Shown piece by piece: positions 6,126 through 8,032 of a DNA stretch of 8,032 bases. The first letter of the stretch is position 1. Every line of letters starts with the position of its first letter. The position numbers and the translations under genes were made by a program. A model generated the notes under the pieces. It saw only the letters and a program-made list of their open reading frames with translations. It ran no database searches and was not told where the DNA came from. The stretch is from assembly GCA_030523805.1 (NCBI GenBank), contig JAUNHS010000032.1, positions 8,407-16,438 on the forward strand. The letters run 5' to 3'. Source of the DNA: Acinetobacter sp. GTDB taxonomy: Bacteria; Pseudomonadota; Gammaproteobacteria; Pseudomonadales; Moraxellaceae.

Positions 6126-7223
6126 ATGAGTCAGGATATGCAACAGGGCGATTTAGCCGCATTACGCCAAAATATTGATACGGTAGATGAGCAAATTCAT
6201 CAGCTTTTAAATCAACGTGCCAAATTGGCTGAGCAAGTGGCACAGGCAAAATTTGCTACAGAAGATAATCCACTCTTTTATCGCCCTGAACGTGAAGCAC
6301 AAGTATTGCGTAAAGTGATGGAACGCAATCAAGGCCCATTGTCTAACGATACCGTGGCTCGCTTATTCCGTGAAATTATGTCGGCGTGTTTGGCATTGGA
6401 AGCACCGCAGTCTATCGCATTTTTAGGGCCTGAAGGGACGTTTACGCAAGCAGCCGCATTTAAGCATTTCGGGCAAGATGCGGTAACTCGCCCTGTCAAT
6501 ACCATTAATGAAGTGTTCCGTGAAGTGGAAGCAGGGTCGGCACATTATGGTATCGTACCTGTAGAAAACTCATCGGAAGGCGTGGTCAATCATACGCTAG
6601 ATTGCTTTAAAACATCGCATTTGCAAGTGATTGGCGAAGTGGAATTGCACATTCATCATCAATTATTGATTTCGCAAAATACACGCAAAGATAGTATTAA
6701 GCAAATTTATGCTCATCAGCAAACCTTGGCACAGTGCCGTAAATGGTTGGATCGTCATTATCCAAGTGCAGAATTGGTGGCGTTAAATTCAAATGCAGAA
6801 GCGGCTCGTCGTATTCGTAATGAATGGCATTCGGCAGCCATCGCCAGCGATGTGGCAGCGAAAATTTATGATTTAGAAATTTTAGCACCAAATATTGAAG
6901 ATAATCCTGATAATACCACACGTTTCCTTGTGATTGGTCGTGAAAAAGCGGCTCGTAGTGGGCAGGATAAAACGTCTATTTTGGTATCGGCTCAAGACCG
7001 TTCTGGAGCGTTGTTGGATATTTTAACGCCATTGGCAAAGCATAATATTACCATGACTAGTATTGAAACTCGTCCTGATTTGCCGACCAAGTGGGCGTAT
7101 GTGTTCTTTATTGATTTGAAAGGGCATATTGAAGATGACAATATCCGTGCGGCATTAGATGAAATTCGTCCATTAGTCAAAGAGTTGCGTGTGTTGGGTT
7201 CGTATCCAATGGCGGTATTATAA
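6126..7223 (+). CDS. pheA: Bifunctional chorismate mutase/prephenate dehydratase (P-protein)
   Basis: The 365-residue enzyme converts chorismate to prephenate and then to phenylpyruvate, the committed branch to phenylalanine. Domain order: AroQ-type chorismate mutase at about 8-92 (LRQNIDTVDEQIHQLLNQR, with R14, R31, K42 and the RPERE segment placed as in the family), prephenate dehydratase at about 96-272 (IAFLGPEGTFTQAAA, VPVENSSEGVV, and the catalytic TTRF at 264-267), and a C-terminal ACT domain at about 283-360. The ACT Phe-binding motifs are present as SGALLDIL (293-300) and IETRP (313-317), the latter with Thr for the Ser of E. coli ESRP, so feedback inhibition by phenylalanine is expected. 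The frame opens at a TTG at 6099 and has ATG codons at 6111 and 6126; 6126 is chosen because AAGGTG (6114-6119) precedes it at ideal spacing and the length then matches pseudomonad PheA. It is followed by hisC after 18 bp. Confidence 0.96.
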   Translation: MSQDMQQGDLAALRQNIDTVDEQIHQLLNQRAKLAEQVAQAKFATEDNPLFYRPEREAQVLRKVMERNQGPLSNDTVARLFREIMSACLALEAPQSIAFLGPEGTFTQAAAFKHFGQDAVTRPVNTINEVFREVEAGSAHYGIVPVENSSEGVVNHTLDCFKTSHLQVIGEVELHIHHQLLISQNTRKDSIKQIYAHQQTLAQCRKWLDRHYPSAELVALNSNAEAARRIRNEWHSAAIASDVAAKIYDLEILAPNIEDNPDNTTRFLVIGREKAARSGQDKTSILVSAQDRSGALLDILTPLAKHNITMTSIETRPDLPTKWAYVFFIDLKGHIEDDNIRAALDEIRPLVKELRVLGSYPMAVL

Positions 7224-7241
7224 GCAATAAAAGGAATGATG

Positions 7242-8032
7242 ATGATTAAAGCAGCACATCAAGGTATTGAAAATTTAAAGCCGTATCAACCAGGTAAACC
7301 AACATCAGAATTGCAACGTGAATTGGGTTTGACGCAGATTGTCAAATTAGCATCTAATGAAAATCCACTTGGCTGTTCGCCTAAAGTGCAACAGGCTGTT
7401 GCCGCAGCGATTGGCGAGATTGGGCGTTATCCTGATGGTGGGGGCTATATTTTAAAGCAACAAATTCAACAGCAATTTGGCTTTGGGCATGACTGCATTA
7501 CGCTTGGTAATGGTTCAAATGATATTTTAGAAATCATTGCTCGTACGTTTGTTTCGGAACAGGATTCGGTGGTGTTTAGTCAGCATGCTTTTGCGGTGTA
7601 TGCGTTGGCTACGCAAGCCTTAAATGCACAGGCGATTGAAGTACCTGCGAAAGGTTTTGCTCATGATTTAACCGCAATGGCTCAAGCCGTACAAGCCAAT
7701 ACTAAAGTGATTTTTATTGCTAATCCGAATAACCCAACAGGTACATGGTTTGAAGAAGCCGAATTTGCGACGTTTATGCAAAATGTGCCGTCTTCGGTGG
7801 TGGTGGTGCTTGATGAAGCCTATGTGGAATATTTCCCTGAAAATTTTGATAGTTTGAAATTTTTACGTCAATATGACAATTTAATTGTAACTCGTTCCAT
7901 GTCTAAATGTTATGGTTTGGCGGCATTGCGTGTCGGTTTTGCTTTGGCTTCGCCACGATTGACCGATTATTTAAATCGTATTCGCCAACCGTTTAATGTC
8001 AATCATTTGGCGATGGTGGCAGGCGTGGCAGC
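7242..8032 (+). CDS. hisC: Histidinol-phosphate/aromatic aminotransferase HisC (5' part, cut by window end)
   Basis: The first 263 codons of a PLP-dependent fold-type I aminotransferase run off the window; the family is about 350-370 aa. Landmarks: KLASNENPLG (35-44), YPDGGGYILK (63-72), GNGSNDIL (89-96), NPNNPTGT (161-168, N164), DEAYVEY (191-197, D191 and Y194), the PLP lysine in TRSMSKCYGLAALR (K222), and R230. FSQHAFAVY (112-120) resembles the HisC2 form that lies next to pheA in pseudomonads. That supports transamination of aromatic keto acids or prephenate as well as, or instead of, histidinol phosphate. Three in-frame ATGs occur in a row (7236, 7239, 7242); AAGGA at 7231-7235 favours the third. 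The 18-bp gap after pheA indicates one operon. Next downstream one would expect tyrA/aroA, but this is outside the window. Confidence 0.92.
   Translation, partial: MIKAAHQGIENLKPYQPGKPTSELQRELGLTQIVKLASNENPLGCSPKVQQAVAAAIGEIGRYPDGGGYILKQQIQQQFGFGHDCITLGNGSNDILEIIARTFVSEQDSVVFSQHAFAVYALATQALNAQAIEVPAKGFAHDLTAMAQAVQANTKVIFIANPNNPTGTWFEEAEFATFMQNVPSSVVVVLDEAYVEYFPENFDSLKFLRQYDNLIVTRSMSKCYGLAALRVGFALASPRLTDYLNRIRQPFNVNHLAMVAGVA

Overview
The window is an AT-rich (roughly 40% G+C by eye) piece of a gammaproteobacterial chromosome carrying housekeeping and envelope genes. The gene content (ubiJ-ubiB ubiquinone pair, a bifunctional pheA followed by a second-type hisC, a short HLGH-type TrpS) and the protein sequences look most like Moraxellaceae such as Acinetobacter or a relative. 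This placement rests on recalled family sequences and was not searched. I see no insertion sequence, prophage, CRISPR array, tRNA or rRNA, and no break in codon use that suggests transfer. No stretch longer than 300 bases lacks a gene.

Layout. Positions 49-2336 (+) hold ubiJ and ubiB, overlapping by GTGA, for ubiquinone biosynthesis. At 2378-2716 (+) is a small rhodanese/phosphatase-like protein of the TIGR01244/DUF442 family. It faces a carboxymuconolactone decarboxylase/AhpD-like thiol protein at 2803-3351 (-). A strong hairpin at 2742-2773 with A- and T-tracts on its two sides can terminate both. Tryptophanyl-tRNA synthetase lies at 3531-4538 (-). It diverges from an outer-membrane porin gene at 4817-5920 (+), with 278 bp between them. 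The porin ends in a terminator at about 5971-6011. From 6126 to the window end (+) is a pheA-hisC operon for phenylalanine/tyrosine synthesis; hisC is cut by the window edge.

The most informative regulatory signal is upstream of the porin. Four TGT-starting repeats at an exact 11-bp period (4729-4772) match the architecture of two abutting PhoB (Pho) boxes. A -10-like hexamer sits 16 bp after the start of the last repeat, as in known PhoB-activated promoters. This predicts a phosphate-starvation-induced porin, analogous in regulation to PhoE of E. coli. A second signal is a 10-bp imperfect inverted repeat overlapping an extended -10 element ahead of pheA, a candidate operator.

Several automatic start positions were adjusted to ATG codons with better ribosome-binding sites: trpS to 4538, the porin to 4817, pheA to 6126. 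I found no clear previously undescribed multi-gene system; most of the window is ordinary core genome.
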